A stretch of 52,543 nucleotides of DNA from an uncultured Eubacterium sp. GTDB taxonomy: Bacteria > Bacillota > Clostridia > Oscillospirales > Acutalibacteraceae. The position numbers and the translations under genes were made by a program. Positions 32,511 to 40,146 of the stretch are shown here, in pieces. Where the stretch lies: the NCBI GenBank assembly GCA_905234995.1, contig CAJOJV010000005.1, positions 1 to 52,543 on the forward strand, read 5' to 3'. The notes under the pieces were generated by a model, which saw only the letters and a program-made list of their open reading frames with translations, was not told where the DNA came from and searched no databases. Within the stretch, counting starts at the first letter, position 1; every line of letters begins with the position of its first letter.

Positions 32511-33305
32511 ATGGCAGATGACAAGAAAAAGTTTTCTCTCGGCGGTATAGACGGCGCTGCAGAGGAAAAAGGCTCGTTTATGAAAACGGTTTGGCAGCTT
32601 GTTAAGTTCATCGTTGTTTCGGGTCTTGTAACAATCATTCAGCTCGTTTTGGCAAACGTGCTTCCGTTTGTATTTGACGGCTTGCGCACTGAAATTCCCG
32701 GTTTCCTTCAGGGTATTTTTGCACCAAACACGATTTTTGATGCTTCTGTTTTCACAGGCTCAATTAATGATTGGCTTGAAACCGCAAAAACATTTATGAA
32801 CGACACCTTCACTAAGGTTGACACCACTGCGCTTAAGGCTGCAAAGGACACCCTTGGCGAGGGCTACAAGATTATGAAAACCCAGGTAACAACGTATGTT
32901 GATATCAACAAATACGTTAACGGTTTTGCTATTGAAAACGGCTCAATCGTTTCCGGCGTTATCACATGGGGCTATCTGCTTCCGTTCTTCCTTTCAAATC
33001 TTATTGCTAATATTTACGGCTTCTATCAGAACAAGAAGACAACCTTTAAGTCAGATGCACCGTGGTATAACTTCGCAATCTATATCTTCCTTATGATTGC
33101 ACTCATACTGTTCTCAACATGGTTCCAGGGTTGGTTATATGGCGTTCTCAGCCAGGTATCCTTCCTTGCAGCATTTGCAAGAACAATCGGCGGTCTGGCA
33201 GCAGGCTTCATCCAGATGGTTGTTCTCTTCCCGATGGAGAAATTCGTTCTTCTCAAGGAAAAGAAGGCAGACGGCGAGGAAGCTGCAGAGGAAGCTGCAG
33301 AATAA
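32511..33305 (+). CDS. GtrA-like membrane protein with large insert
   Basis: 264 residues, four membrane segments (about 28-55, 148-172, 187-212, 216-245). Helix 1 (KFIVVSGLVTIIQLVLANVL) and helix 2 ending NLIANIYGFYQNKKTTFKSD follow the GtrA pattern (a flippase-like helper for lipid-linked sugars). GtrA proteins usually have about 120-140 residues; here about 90 extra residues (56-145) form an insert between helix 1 and 2. The C-terminus is acidic Glu/Ala-rich (EEAAEEAAE). RBS AAGGAG before ATG 32511. Confidence 0.65.
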   Translation: MADDKKKFSLGGIDGAAEEKGSFMKTVWQLVKFIVVSGLVTIIQLVLANVLPFVFDGLRTEIPGFLQGIFAPNTIFDASVFTGSINDWLETAKTFMNDTFTKVDTTALKAAKDTLGEGYKIMKTQVTTYVDINKYVNGFAIENGSIVSGVITWGYLLPFFLSNLIANIYGFYQNKKTTFKSDAPWYNFAIYIFLMIALILFSTWFQGWLYGVLSQVSFLAAFARTIGGLAAGFIQMVVLFPMEKFVLLKEKKADGEEAAEEAAE

Positions 33306-33321
33306 TTCAATATTGCATAAC

Positions 33322-33353
33322 AAAACTGCCTTGCATTTTGCAAGGCAGTTTTT
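33322..33353 (+). terminator. Terminator after the GtrA-like gene
   Basis: AAAACTGCCTTGC-ATTTT-GCAAGGCAGTTTT, 13-bp stem plus T. Confidence 0.92.
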
Positions 33354-33364
33354 GCGTTTATTAA

Positions 33365-33474
33365 ACAAATTGGAATTTGTCGGGGTAAATTGATTGAGGC
33401 GAAGCCGAGAAACTTTGTAAGGCTTCCCCCTCGGGGGAAGGCAAATATGTTTATCGCTTTGCTCGACAATTTGT
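33365..33474. repeat. Degenerate repeat element with inner hairpin
   Basis: ACAAATTGGAATTTGTCG at the left and CGACAATTTGT at the right are imperfectly inverted; between them lie GGC-GAA-GCC and CTTCCCCC-TC-GGGGGAAG (33423-33440). It resembles the terminal hairpins of the element at 17262-17364 and may be another member, or a worn-out copy. Confidence 0.5.
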
Positions 33475-33490
33475 ATCTACAAACTCTGAT

Positions 33491-34252
33491 TTATATACCA
33501 AACAGCCGTTTTGCGTTTTCGGTTGTGATGTTTAAAAGCTCCTGAGGATTTATGCCCAGCTCTGCGCCAAGGCGTTCGGCAATATAGGGGATATTGCTGC
33601 TGTCGTTGCGCTTGCCGCGGTTCGGCTCCGGCGCAAGATAGGGGCAATCGGTTTCAAGCAGCAGGCGCTCGGTCGGTATAGACTTAACGACCTCAAGGCT
33701 TTTGCGCGCATTTTTAAAGGTTGCAACGCCATTCATTCCGATATACATTCCCATTTTAATGATTCCCGCCGCCATTTCCTTTGAGCCTGAAAAGCAGTGC
33801 AGCACGCCCGTTGGCTTTGTTTCGCGCAGGATGTCCAGCGTGTCCCCGTGCGCCTCGCGGTCGTGAATTATAACGGGCAAATCAAGCTCCCCGGCAAGCT
33901 CAAGCTGCGCGCGGAAAAACTCAATCTGCACTTCCTTGGGTGAAGCCATCCAGTGGTAATCAAGTCCGATTTCACCGATTGCAACGCATTTCGGATGCAC
34001 CGCAATTTTGCGGATTTCCGCCAAATCGGAAAGGGAAGCGCCCTCCAGATTTTCTGGATGAAAGCCCGCCGCAAAATAAATGTAATCGTATTTTTCGGCA
34101 AGCGCCTTATTCGCTTTTGTTGATTTCAAATCACAGCCGCAGGAAATGACGTTGATAACGCCTTTTTCGGGCAGGGAGGAGAGGAGCTCCTCTCTGTCCT
34201 CATCAAACCATTCGTCGTCATAATGGGCGTGAGTGTCAAAAATATTATTCAT
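33491..34252 (-). CDS. tatD: TatD-family metal-dependent hydrolase
   Basis: TIM-barrel enzyme with DNase activity in characterised members. 253 residues from ATG 34252: FDTHAHYDD (His5-type HxH pair), GEIGLDYHW, VIIHDREAHGDT, GVLHCFSG and LLLETDCPYLAPEPNRG are all present. The ORF extends 13 codons further upstream to 34291, but the family starts just before the HxH motif. No clear ribosome binding site lies before 34252, so the start is less certain. It lies downstream of metG, its usual neighbour, though a hairpin separates them. Confidence 0.92.
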   Translation of the reverse strand: MNNIFDTHAHYDDEWFDEDREELLSSLPEKGVINVISCGCDLKSTKANKALAEKYDYIYFAAGFHPENLEGASLSDLAEIRKIAVHPKCVAIGEIGLDYHWMASPKEVQIEFFRAQLELAGELDLPVIIHDREAHGDTLDILRETKPTGVLHCFSGSKEMAAGIIKMGMYIGMNGVATFKNARKSLEVVKSIPTERLLLETDCPYLAPEPNRGKRNDSSNIPYIAERLGAELGINPQELLNITTENAKRLFGI

Positions 34253-34317
34253 AATATAATGGGTGCAGGTATCCCGCCCGCAATTTTTCATTATTCTCTA
34301 TTCATTATTCATTTAAC

Positions 34318-34342
34318 AAAAGGCGAGGAAACCTCGCCTTTT
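34318..34342 (-). terminator. Hairpin between metG and tatD
   Basis: AAAAGGCGAGG-AAA-CCTCGCCTTTT, 11-bp stem on both strands, 5 bp after the metG stop codon on the minus strand. Confidence 0.85.
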
Positions 34343-34346
34343 ACTG

Positions 34347-36293
34347 TTATCTTAACTGTGTGCCGAGCTCAATTCCGTCAACGAAAAGCACTGAAACGCC
34401 TCCGTCTGCAGTATCTCCCGCAAGCAGCATACCGTTGCTCATCTCTCCGCAAAGCTTTGCGGGCTTAAGGTTTGCAACGATAACGACGCTCTTGCCGATA
34501 AGCTCGTCGGGCGCATACCACGGCGCAATGCCGGAAACGATTTGCCTGCCCTCGGGCGTGCCGTCGTCCACCTGAATTTTAAGCAGCTTCTTAGCCTTTT
34601 TAATCGGCTCGCATTCCTTGATTTTCGCAACGCGAAGCTCAACCTTCTGGAAATCCTCAAAGCCGATTTCGGCAAGCCCTTCAATCTCCTTGGGCTTTGC
34701 AGCGGCTTCCTTTTTTGCCGCAGCCTCCTGCTTCGCTGCAATTTCCTCAAGCATTTTTTCGGAATCAATTCTTGCGAAAAGCGCCTGCGCCTCGTTAACC
34801 TTAACGCCGCTTTCAAGCGCGCCGAAGGCTTCGAGCGAATCGTAAGCCTTAATATCGCAGTTCATCTGTGCAAAAATCTTTTCTGCCGTTTCAGGCATAA
34901 AGGGTGAAAGCAAAACTGCAATAAAGCGAATTGCCTCTAAGAGATTATAAAGCACCGTGCCGAGCCTTGCGCGCTGTGCCTCGTCCTTTGCAAGCGCCCA
35001 CGGCATAGTTTCGTCAATGTATTTGTTGGAGCGCTTTGCAAGGTTAAGCACTGCCTCAATCGCGTCCGCAACTCTGTAAGTCGTGAAGCACTGCTCCATT
35101 TTCTTAACGGTGTCAAGCGCAAATTGTGCAAGCTCGTCGTCAACGGGCGCCTTGTCCGTCGGTGCCTGAATAACGCCGTCAAAGTATTTGTTCTGCATTG
35201 CAATCGTGCGGTTAACGAGATTACCGATTGTGTTTGCAAGGTCTGAATTGTAGCGCTCAATAATCGTTTCGTAGGTGATGGAGCCGTCCGAAGCGTAGGG
35301 CATTTCGGAAAGCAGGTAATATCTTACCGCGTCCACGCCGAGGAGCTCAACCAAATCGTCGGCATAAATAACGTTGCCCCTTGATTTGCTCATTTTATCC
35401 TCGCCGAACAGCAGCCACGGGTGGCCGAAAACCTGCTTGGGAAGAGGCTCGCCGAGTGCCATAAGCATAATGGGCCAGTAAATCGTGTGGAAGCGCACGA
35501 TATCCTTGCCGATGATATGCACGTCCGCCGGCCAGAGCTTTTTGTACTGCTCGGAGGAGCCGTCGGGGTCGTAGCCGATAGCGGTGATATAGTTTGAAAG
35601 CGCGTCAATCCAAACGTAAATAACGTGGTTTTCATCAAAGGTTACGGGGATGCCCCATTTGAACGAGGTGCGGCTTACGCACAAATCCTGAAGTCCCGGC
35701 TTAATGAAGTTGTTAAGCATTTCCTTTTTACGGGCTTCGGGATAAATGAAGTTTTCGTTTTCCTCAATGAATTTCTCAAGCTGCTTCTGATATTTTGAAA
35801 GACGCAGGAAATATGCTTCCTCCTTTGCGGGCTTAACCTCTCTGCCGCAGTCGGGGCATTTGCCGTCAACAAGCTGGCTTTCCGTCCAGAAGCTCTCGCA
35901 TGGGGTGCAATACATTCCCTCATATTCGCCCTTATAAATATCGTCCTGCTCATAGAGCTTTTTAAAGATTTTCTGCACAACTCTTTCGTGATAGCCGTCA
36001 GTTGTGCGGATAAATTTATCATAGCTTGTGCCGAGCAGGTCGCATATGCCGCGGATTTCGCCCGCAACCTTATCAACATACTGCTTCGGCGTAACGCCTG
36101 CCGCTTTTGCATATTCCTCAATTTTCTGGCCGTGCTCGTCAGTGCCCGTAAGCATAAAAACGTCATAGCCCTGCAGGCGCTTATATCTTGCGATAGCGTC
36201 TGTTAAAACAATCTCATAGCTGTTGCCGATATGCGGCTTGCGTGAGGTGTATGCAATTGCGGTGGTGATATAAAATTTTCCTTTATCTGCCAT
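34347..36293 (-). CDS. metG: Methionyl-tRNA synthetase
   Basis: Charges tRNA-Met. 648 residues: class I catalytic core with PHIGN in place of the textbook HIGH (about 20-24), KMSKSRGN (about 298-305), a four-cysteine zinc knuckle (Cys129, Cys132, Cys146, Cys149), a helical anticodon domain (about 370-500) and a C-terminal OB-fold tRNA-binding domain (about 545-648; VELRVAKIKEC). A helical Ala/Lys-rich linker (about 500-540) joins the two. RBS GGAG before ATG 36293. No T-box leader is seen upstream. The core is of the two-Cys-pair, one-knuckle form of Firmicutes. Confidence 0.96.
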   Translation of the reverse strand: MADKGKFYITTAIAYTSRKPHIGNSYEIVLTDAIARYKRLQGYDVFMLTGTDEHGQKIEEYAKAAGVTPKQYVDKVAGEIRGICDLLGTSYDKFIRTTDGYHERVVQKIFKKLYEQDDIYKGEYEGMYCTPCESFWTESQLVDGKCPDCGREVKPAKEEAYFLRLSKYQKQLEKFIEENENFIYPEARKKEMLNNFIKPGLQDLCVSRTSFKWGIPVTFDENHVIYVWIDALSNYITAIGYDPDGSSEQYKKLWPADVHIIGKDIVRFHTIYWPIMLMALGEPLPKQVFGHPWLLFGEDKMSKSRGNVIYADDLVELLGVDAVRYYLLSEMPYASDGSITYETIIERYNSDLANTIGNLVNRTIAMQNKYFDGVIQAPTDKAPVDDELAQFALDTVKKMEQCFTTYRVADAIEAVLNLAKRSNKYIDETMPWALAKDEAQRARLGTVLYNLLEAIRFIAVLLSPFMPETAEKIFAQMNCDIKAYDSLEAFGALESGVKVNEAQALFARIDSEKMLEEIAAKQEAAAKKEAAAKPKEIEGLAEIGFEDFQKVELRVAKIKECEPIKKAKKLLKIQVDDGTPEGRQIVSGIAPWYAPDELIGKSVVIVANLKPAKLCGEMSNGMLLAGDTADGGVSVLFVDGIELGTQLR

Positions 36294-36310
36294 AATTTTT
36301 CTCCATATCT

Positions 36311-36364
36311 AAGTGGTCAGTGGCAAGTGGTCAGTGACCGGTCGATGGTCGCTGCGCTCCGATT
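36311..36364. repeat. Interspersed repeat (GTGGTCAGTG type), copy 2
   Basis: AAGTGGTCAGTGGCAAGTGG, then TCAGTGACCGG and GGTCGCTGCGCTCCGATT, inverted relative to copy 1 at 7086. It lies just upstream of metG and next to a GTAGGGG-type hairpin, so the two families may travel as a composite. Confidence 0.75.
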
Positions 36365-36370
36365 TGTATT

Positions 36371-36394
36371 CGGGCGGCAGATTGCCGCCCCTAC
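36371..36394 (-). repeat. GTAGGGG palindromic repeat, copy D
   Basis: CGGGCGGCAGATTGCCGCCC followed by CTACG, with the GTAGGGG-type end on the minus strand. Stem GGGCGGCA/TGCCGCCC. Confidence 0.65.
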
Positions 36395-36425
36395 GGTAAC
36401 GCGCTCCTTTTATAATGCCTCTGTT

Positions 36426-36917
36426 TTATTTCACAAGTGAAAAATTCGTTTTCTTTCCGTCGGACATTCGGGTTTCGGTTGCGTCGCCCGTTCTGAGATT
36501 AACTGCAACGGACGCGTATTTTTCATTATCCTTATAAACCGAGAAATAATTCAGTCCGCCGTCCTCAACCGTGCTGTTGATTTCAAAAGCGGAACCGTAA
36601 TGCTCCTGCAACGCGTCAAGCGCGGTGTTGATGGTCAGCGGTAAATCATAATCGCTATCCGGCTTTTTAGTGGTTGCCGTGGTTTGCTCTGAAGACGTGC
36701 TTTCTTCTTCGGTTGTGCTTTCCGTAGTGGGTGCGGAGCTGCTCGTTTCGCTCGTGCTCTGAGAGACGGTTTCGGTCTGCGAGGAGGTTTCGGTTGTCGG
36801 ATTATCCTCGCCGCCCGAAAATCTGCCGTAAGCAAAGCCCGCAGCAATGCCGATTATGAAAACGAGAACGAAAATGATTATCAAATTCCTTTTTCTGTTT
36901 TTTTCGTTGGTAGCCAT
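36426..36917 (-). CDS. Membrane-anchored hypothetical protein with Ser/Thr/Glu-rich linker
   Basis: 163 residues. A basic N-terminus and one helix (about 11-30; NLIIIFVLVFIIGIAAGFAY) anchor the protein, facing out; a low-complexity linker (about 36-90) consists almost wholly of Ser, Thr and Glu; a small compact C-terminal domain (about 92-163) resembles a two-layer alpha/beta fold of about 70 residues, with no match I can name. RBS GGAGG before ATG 36917. A cell-surface spacer role fits. It sits 26 bp after nagB on the same strand. Confidence 0.75.
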   Translation of the reverse strand: MATNEKNRKRNLIIIFVLVFIIGIAAGFAYGRFSGGEDNPTTETSSQTETVSQSTSETSSSAPTTESTTEEESTSSEQTTATTKKPDSDYDLPLTINTALDALQEHYGSAFEINSTVEDGGLNYFSVYKDNEKYASVAVNLRTGDATETRMSDGKKTNFSLVK

Positions 36918-36943
36918 AGTCTTACCTCCGTGTGGGATATGTA

Positions 36944-37669
36944 TTAAAGCAGTGAAGCCGCTTCTTTATCAAGCATTAATGTAACGTCCGTGTGGAACTG
37001 TAAAACGGAAGCGGGGCACATCGGGGTAACGTTGCCGTCAATCAGCTGCTTGATTGCCGCCGCCTTCTTTTTACCGAGTGCGATAATAAGAATTTTCTTT
37101 GCCTGCATTATTGAGCCGATACCCATTGTAACTGCCTGAGTCGGCACCTCTTCAATGGAGGTGAAAAAGCGGCTGTTGTCCTTAACAGTGCTTTCCTTTA
37201 AAGTAACAACGTGGCTCCAGCGCTGAAAACAATCAGCAGGCTCGTTAAAAGCAATATGCCCGTTTGAGCCGATACCGAGCAGCTGGATATCAATGCCGCC
37301 GGCAGCCTTGATTTTCTTTTCGTAATTTTTGCACTCCTGCTCCAAATCCTCTGCATTGCCGTTGAGAAAATTGATGTTCTCTTCGGGAATATTGATGTGG
37401 TCAAAAAGATTTTCATGCATAAAGCTGTGGTATGAATTCTTATCCTTAACGTTCAGGCGAACATATTCATCAAGATTAAAGGTGGTAACCTGAGAAAAAT
37501 CAACAACGCCCCTTTTGTAAAGGTCAATCATCTGATTATAGGGCTTAAGCGGTGTGGAGCCTGTTGCAAGTCCAAGCACGGAATCGGGCTTCTGCAAAAC
37601 CTGCCCGCACATATAGTTGCCTGCGGCAATTCCGATTTGCTCCTCGGTATCATAGATTAAAACGTTCAT
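36944..37669 (-). CDS. nagB: Glucosamine-6-phosphate deaminase
   Basis: Turns glucosamine 6-phosphate into fructose 6-phosphate and ammonia, the last step of amino sugar use. 241 residues, the short bacterial form. Motifs: GLATGSTPLKPY (phosphate site), FNLDEYVRL (catalytic Asp), HSFMHENLF, GIGSNGHIAFNEP (ring-opening His; Asn replaces the usual Asp) and the C-terminal KKAAAIKQL. RBS GGAGG before ATG 37669. No nagA, nagC or PTS gene is adjacent, so it stands apart from its pathway. Confidence 0.95.
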   Translation of the reverse strand: MNVLIYDTEEQIGIAAGNYMCGQVLQKPDSVLGLATGSTPLKPYNQMIDLYKRGVVDFSQVTTFNLDEYVRLNVKDKNSYHSFMHENLFDHINIPEENINFLNGNAEDLEQECKNYEKKIKAAGGIDIQLLGIGSNGHIAFNEPADCFQRWSHVVTLKESTVKDNSRFFTSIEEVPTQAVTMGIGSIMQAKKILIIALGKKKAAAIKQLIDGNVTPMCPASVLQFHTDVTLMLDKEAASLL

Positions 37670-37716
37670 ATCAGCACCTCCGATTTAATGATTATAATTA
37701 TTATAGACTAAATCTG

Positions 37717-38202
37717 TTAACTGTCAATTGCTTTTTCGGAATTTTGTTTTTTGTTAATTATTTTGCGGATTATTATAAGAATTATCAGAAATGCAAATGC
37801 GCCGAGCGTTGCGCCCGCAGTGTCAATCAGCCAGTCAAGGAGCTTGCAGGCTCTGCCCTCAACGAAAATCTGGTGCACCTCGTCGGTTATGGCGTAAAGC
37901 GACGTGCAAAGAATTGCAAGCGGGGTTTTCGGCTTATCAAGCTGTGCGAAAAACGCTATGCCGAACAGCAGCCCGAGCCCCGTGAATTCAAGGAAATGCG
38001 CGCTTTTTCGAACGATTACCTCCGCCTGCTCAACAAAATGCTCGCCGAATATGCGCTGCAAGAACTCAATCACGGCGTTGCTCTGAACGGTGGATTCAAC
38101 CGCCGTGCAGGAGGAAAAGTAAAAAATCGCGCCCATACACGCCGCAACAAGCGCCCAGCAGATTATTTTAGGCAGGGCTTTTTTAATTTTCGCGGTCTGC
38201 AT
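37717..38202 (-). CDS. VanZ-like membrane protein
   Basis: 161 residues with three to four membrane segments. VanZ features: YFSSCTAVES, VRKSAHFLEFTGLGLLF, LYAITDEVHQIFVEGRACK and LDWLIDTAGATLGAF. This is the typical short form and differs from the one at 3351. Its start overlaps the 3' end of the substrate-binding lipoprotein gene by 20 bp, so translation is coupled. Function unknown; resistance should not be inferred. Confidence 0.85.
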   Translation of the reverse strand: MQTAKIKKALPKIICWALVAACMGAIFYFSSCTAVESTVQSNAVIEFLQRIFGEHFVEQAEVIVRKSAHFLEFTGLGLLFGIAFFAQLDKPKTPLAILCTSLYAITDEVHQIFVEGRACKLLDWLIDTAGATLGAFAFLIILIIIRKIINKKQNSEKAIDS

Positions 38203-39814
38203 AAATGAAAGACACCCTTCCTGAGCCGGGGTGGAACTGAACTCCGCTTACGCCCTTTGCCTCGGCATAGTAATTTGATTCGTGGAAAAGCGGAGCAACG
38301 CGGTATTGCTCAAGTATGGAGCTCTCACAAGCTGCGCACGCAGCTGCAAGCTCGCTCGGCGCAGCGGCGTTCGCCCGCCCGATAAGCTCTGAGAACTCCT
38401 CCTCGTCAAGCCCCGTGAAATTTGAATTGTAAATATCCTGTAAGAACGAAACGGGGCTTGCGTTTGCCGCCGTCAGCGGGTAAAGCGCAACGTTGTAATC
38501 CCCGATTGCAATGCGTGTTTTAAGCTCGCTTTCCGTCACAAGCTCCAGCTTAAGCGAAACCTCGGCATTTTTGCCGTTGGCGTTTGAAATTGCGCCGATG
38601 CTGCTCTGAACTCCCTGAAGCAGCGCCTTTGCCGCCTCCTCCGTATTTTCGGGGGCAAGCAGAGTAATCTGCGCGGAGTAAATTTCCGTGTCCTTAACCG
38701 CCTTTTTCCAGAGTGCAACGGCTTCCTCGCCGTTTTCCTGCTCGGTCAGCGTGCTGATTTGGTCGGCATAAGAAGAGCCTTCAGCCGTGCAGCAGGGCGG
38801 GATATAGCTTTTCGCATCCGAAAGATACGGAAAGGCTTCATAATCAAGCGGGGAAACGGAAAGCGTAAAGGCGTGGCGTGCGTCCTCGCTTGCAAAAATT
38901 GAATAGTTGGGGTTGAAGATGAACGCCCAGGTGGTGTTGACGTAGGGAATGAGGGTAACGCCGCTCTTTTCGGCAACCTCCTCGCTCTCATATCCGCGAA
39001 TGAACGCTGCGTCGTAGTAGCCGCTGATAAGCTTTTCGGCAAGGCTCTCCTCACCGTCAACGATTTTCAGAGTTAAATCCGCTGCCTTTGCGGGGGTGGG
39101 ACCTTTATATGACGGGTTATTTTTAAGAACGTAGCTCTGTTCAAGCTGGTTCGTAACGACGAACTGACCGTTAAACATCGTGTATTTCAAATCAAGCCCG
39201 TATCTGCCGTTAGTGCTGTTGAAAAATTCCTCGTTGCAGGGCATTGCAACTGCGGTTGACAGCACCTGCAGAAATTCGCCGTTAGGCGCGGAAAGCCTGA
39301 TTGAAAGAGTATAATCGTCGTCCGCGCGCACGCCGAGGGCGCTTTTATCCTCACTGCCGCTGTTAACTGCGGGAGCGTTTTCAATGCAGGAAATCGTGGA
39401 ATAAAGCGGGCTTGCGGTTGCGCCGTCCGCCGCTCTTTGCAGTGCAAAAACGAAATCCGCCGCCGTGATTTCGGGATTGTAATCCTCGCCGAATTTTTCC
39501 TTGACGGAGGGGAAGATATACCAGTTCAAGCCCTTTTGCAGATGGAAGGTATAATTCAGCCCGTCTTCACTGACCTGCCAGCTTGAGGCGCAGCCCGCGG
39601 TAATATTGCCCTCGTCGTCGCAGCGCACGAGCCCCTCAAAGCAGTTTTCAGCAACGAGAAATTCATCGCTCGTTGCAGCCACCTGCGGGTCATAGCTGTT
39701 AATGCTGCCGCTGAACGGGTAGATTAAATCAATCTTTTTTTCCTTGGCGTGGCAGCCGCTGAACAGGGCAGCAGCAAGCGCGAGGCATATTAAAACAGAA
39801 ATCAGCTTTTTCAT
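38183..39814 (-). CDS. ABC transporter substrate-binding lipoprotein, oligopeptide type (family 5)
   Basis: Extracytoplasmic solute-binding protein of 543 residues, the OppA/DppA kind. The lipoprotein signal is MKKLISVLICLALAAALFSG with the lipid-bearing Cys21. Start ATG 39814 has GGAG 6 nt upstream. The body has the family 5 pattern: YDPQVAATSDEFLVAENCFE near the N-terminus, and LSAPNGEFLQVLSTAVAMP and HAFTLSVSPLDYEAF later. No permease or ATPase gene is present, so it either shares a transporter encoded elsewhere or has a signalling role. Confidence 0.9.
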   Translation of the reverse strand: MKKLISVLICLALAAALFSGCHAKEKKIDLIYPFSGSINSYDPQVAATSDEFLVAENCFEGLVRCDDEGNITAGCASSWQVSEDGLNYTFHLQKGLNWYIFPSVKEKFGEDYNPEITAADFVFALQRAADGATASPLYSTISCIENAPAVNSGSEDKSALGVRADDDYTLSIRLSAPNGEFLQVLSTAVAMPCNEEFFNSTNGRYGLDLKYTMFNGQFVVTNQLEQSYVLKNNPSYKGPTPAKAADLTLKIVDGEESLAEKLISGYYDAAFIRGYESEEVAEKSGVTLIPYVNTTWAFIFNPNYSIFASEDARHAFTLSVSPLDYEAFPYLSDAKSYIPPCCTAEGSSYADQISTLTEQENGEEAVALWKKAVKDTEIYSAQITLLAPENTEEAAKALLQGVQSSIGAISNANGKNAEVSLKLELVTESELKTRIAIGDYNVALYPLTAANASPVSFLQDIYNSNFTGLDEEEFSELIGRANAAAPSELAAACAACESSILEQYRVAPLFHESNYYAEAKGVSGVQFHPGSGRVSFIYADREN

Positions 39815-39971
39815 AGCGGTCTCCAAAAGTCAAACTTAATTATAATATTATAACAGATTATAAGGGGTTTGAAAAGGCTTAAATTTGCGGAATTATGCTT
39901 TAATTATAGATACGCTCGGCAGAGTGTAACAAAAACTTTTTGAAGAAATTTTCAATATTTAAAATTTTTTC

Positions 39972-40000
39972 TTGACATCTTATATAAAATATATTAATAT
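39972..40000 (+). promoter_or_regulatory. Promoter of rpoB
   Basis: TTGACA (39972-39977), 17 bp, TAATAT (39995-40000). The start codon lies about 140 bp further on, leaving a long leader. Confidence 0.75.
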
Positions 40001-40010
40001 AATCGCACCC

Positions 40011-40112
40011 TTAAAATGGATAAGTAGGCGCCTGCCGCAGAAAAGCCGCGGATTTTTGGCAGCAAAACCGCCAAAAAACGGCTTAAAATCAAGCGTTTTC
40101 TGTTCATTTTAA
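40011..40112 (+). ncRNA. Candidate structured leader of rpoB
   Basis: TTAAAATG (40011-40018) pairs with CATTTTAA (40105-40112) to close a domain of about 100 nt. Inside, CTGCC/GGCAG and GCC/GGC stems can form around A-rich loops. No terminator-like T run follows. It is not the L10 leader, since rplJL is not here. Prediction by eye only. Confidence 0.35.
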
Positions 40113-40146
40113 TCAGTAAATCTAAAGAAACGGAGTGATTACTTCA

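Noticed and set aside
36294-36425. T-box leader before metG
   Set aside because: The 130-bp region is filled by two repeat families; no AGGGTGGNACCGCG-type block or antiterminator is seen.
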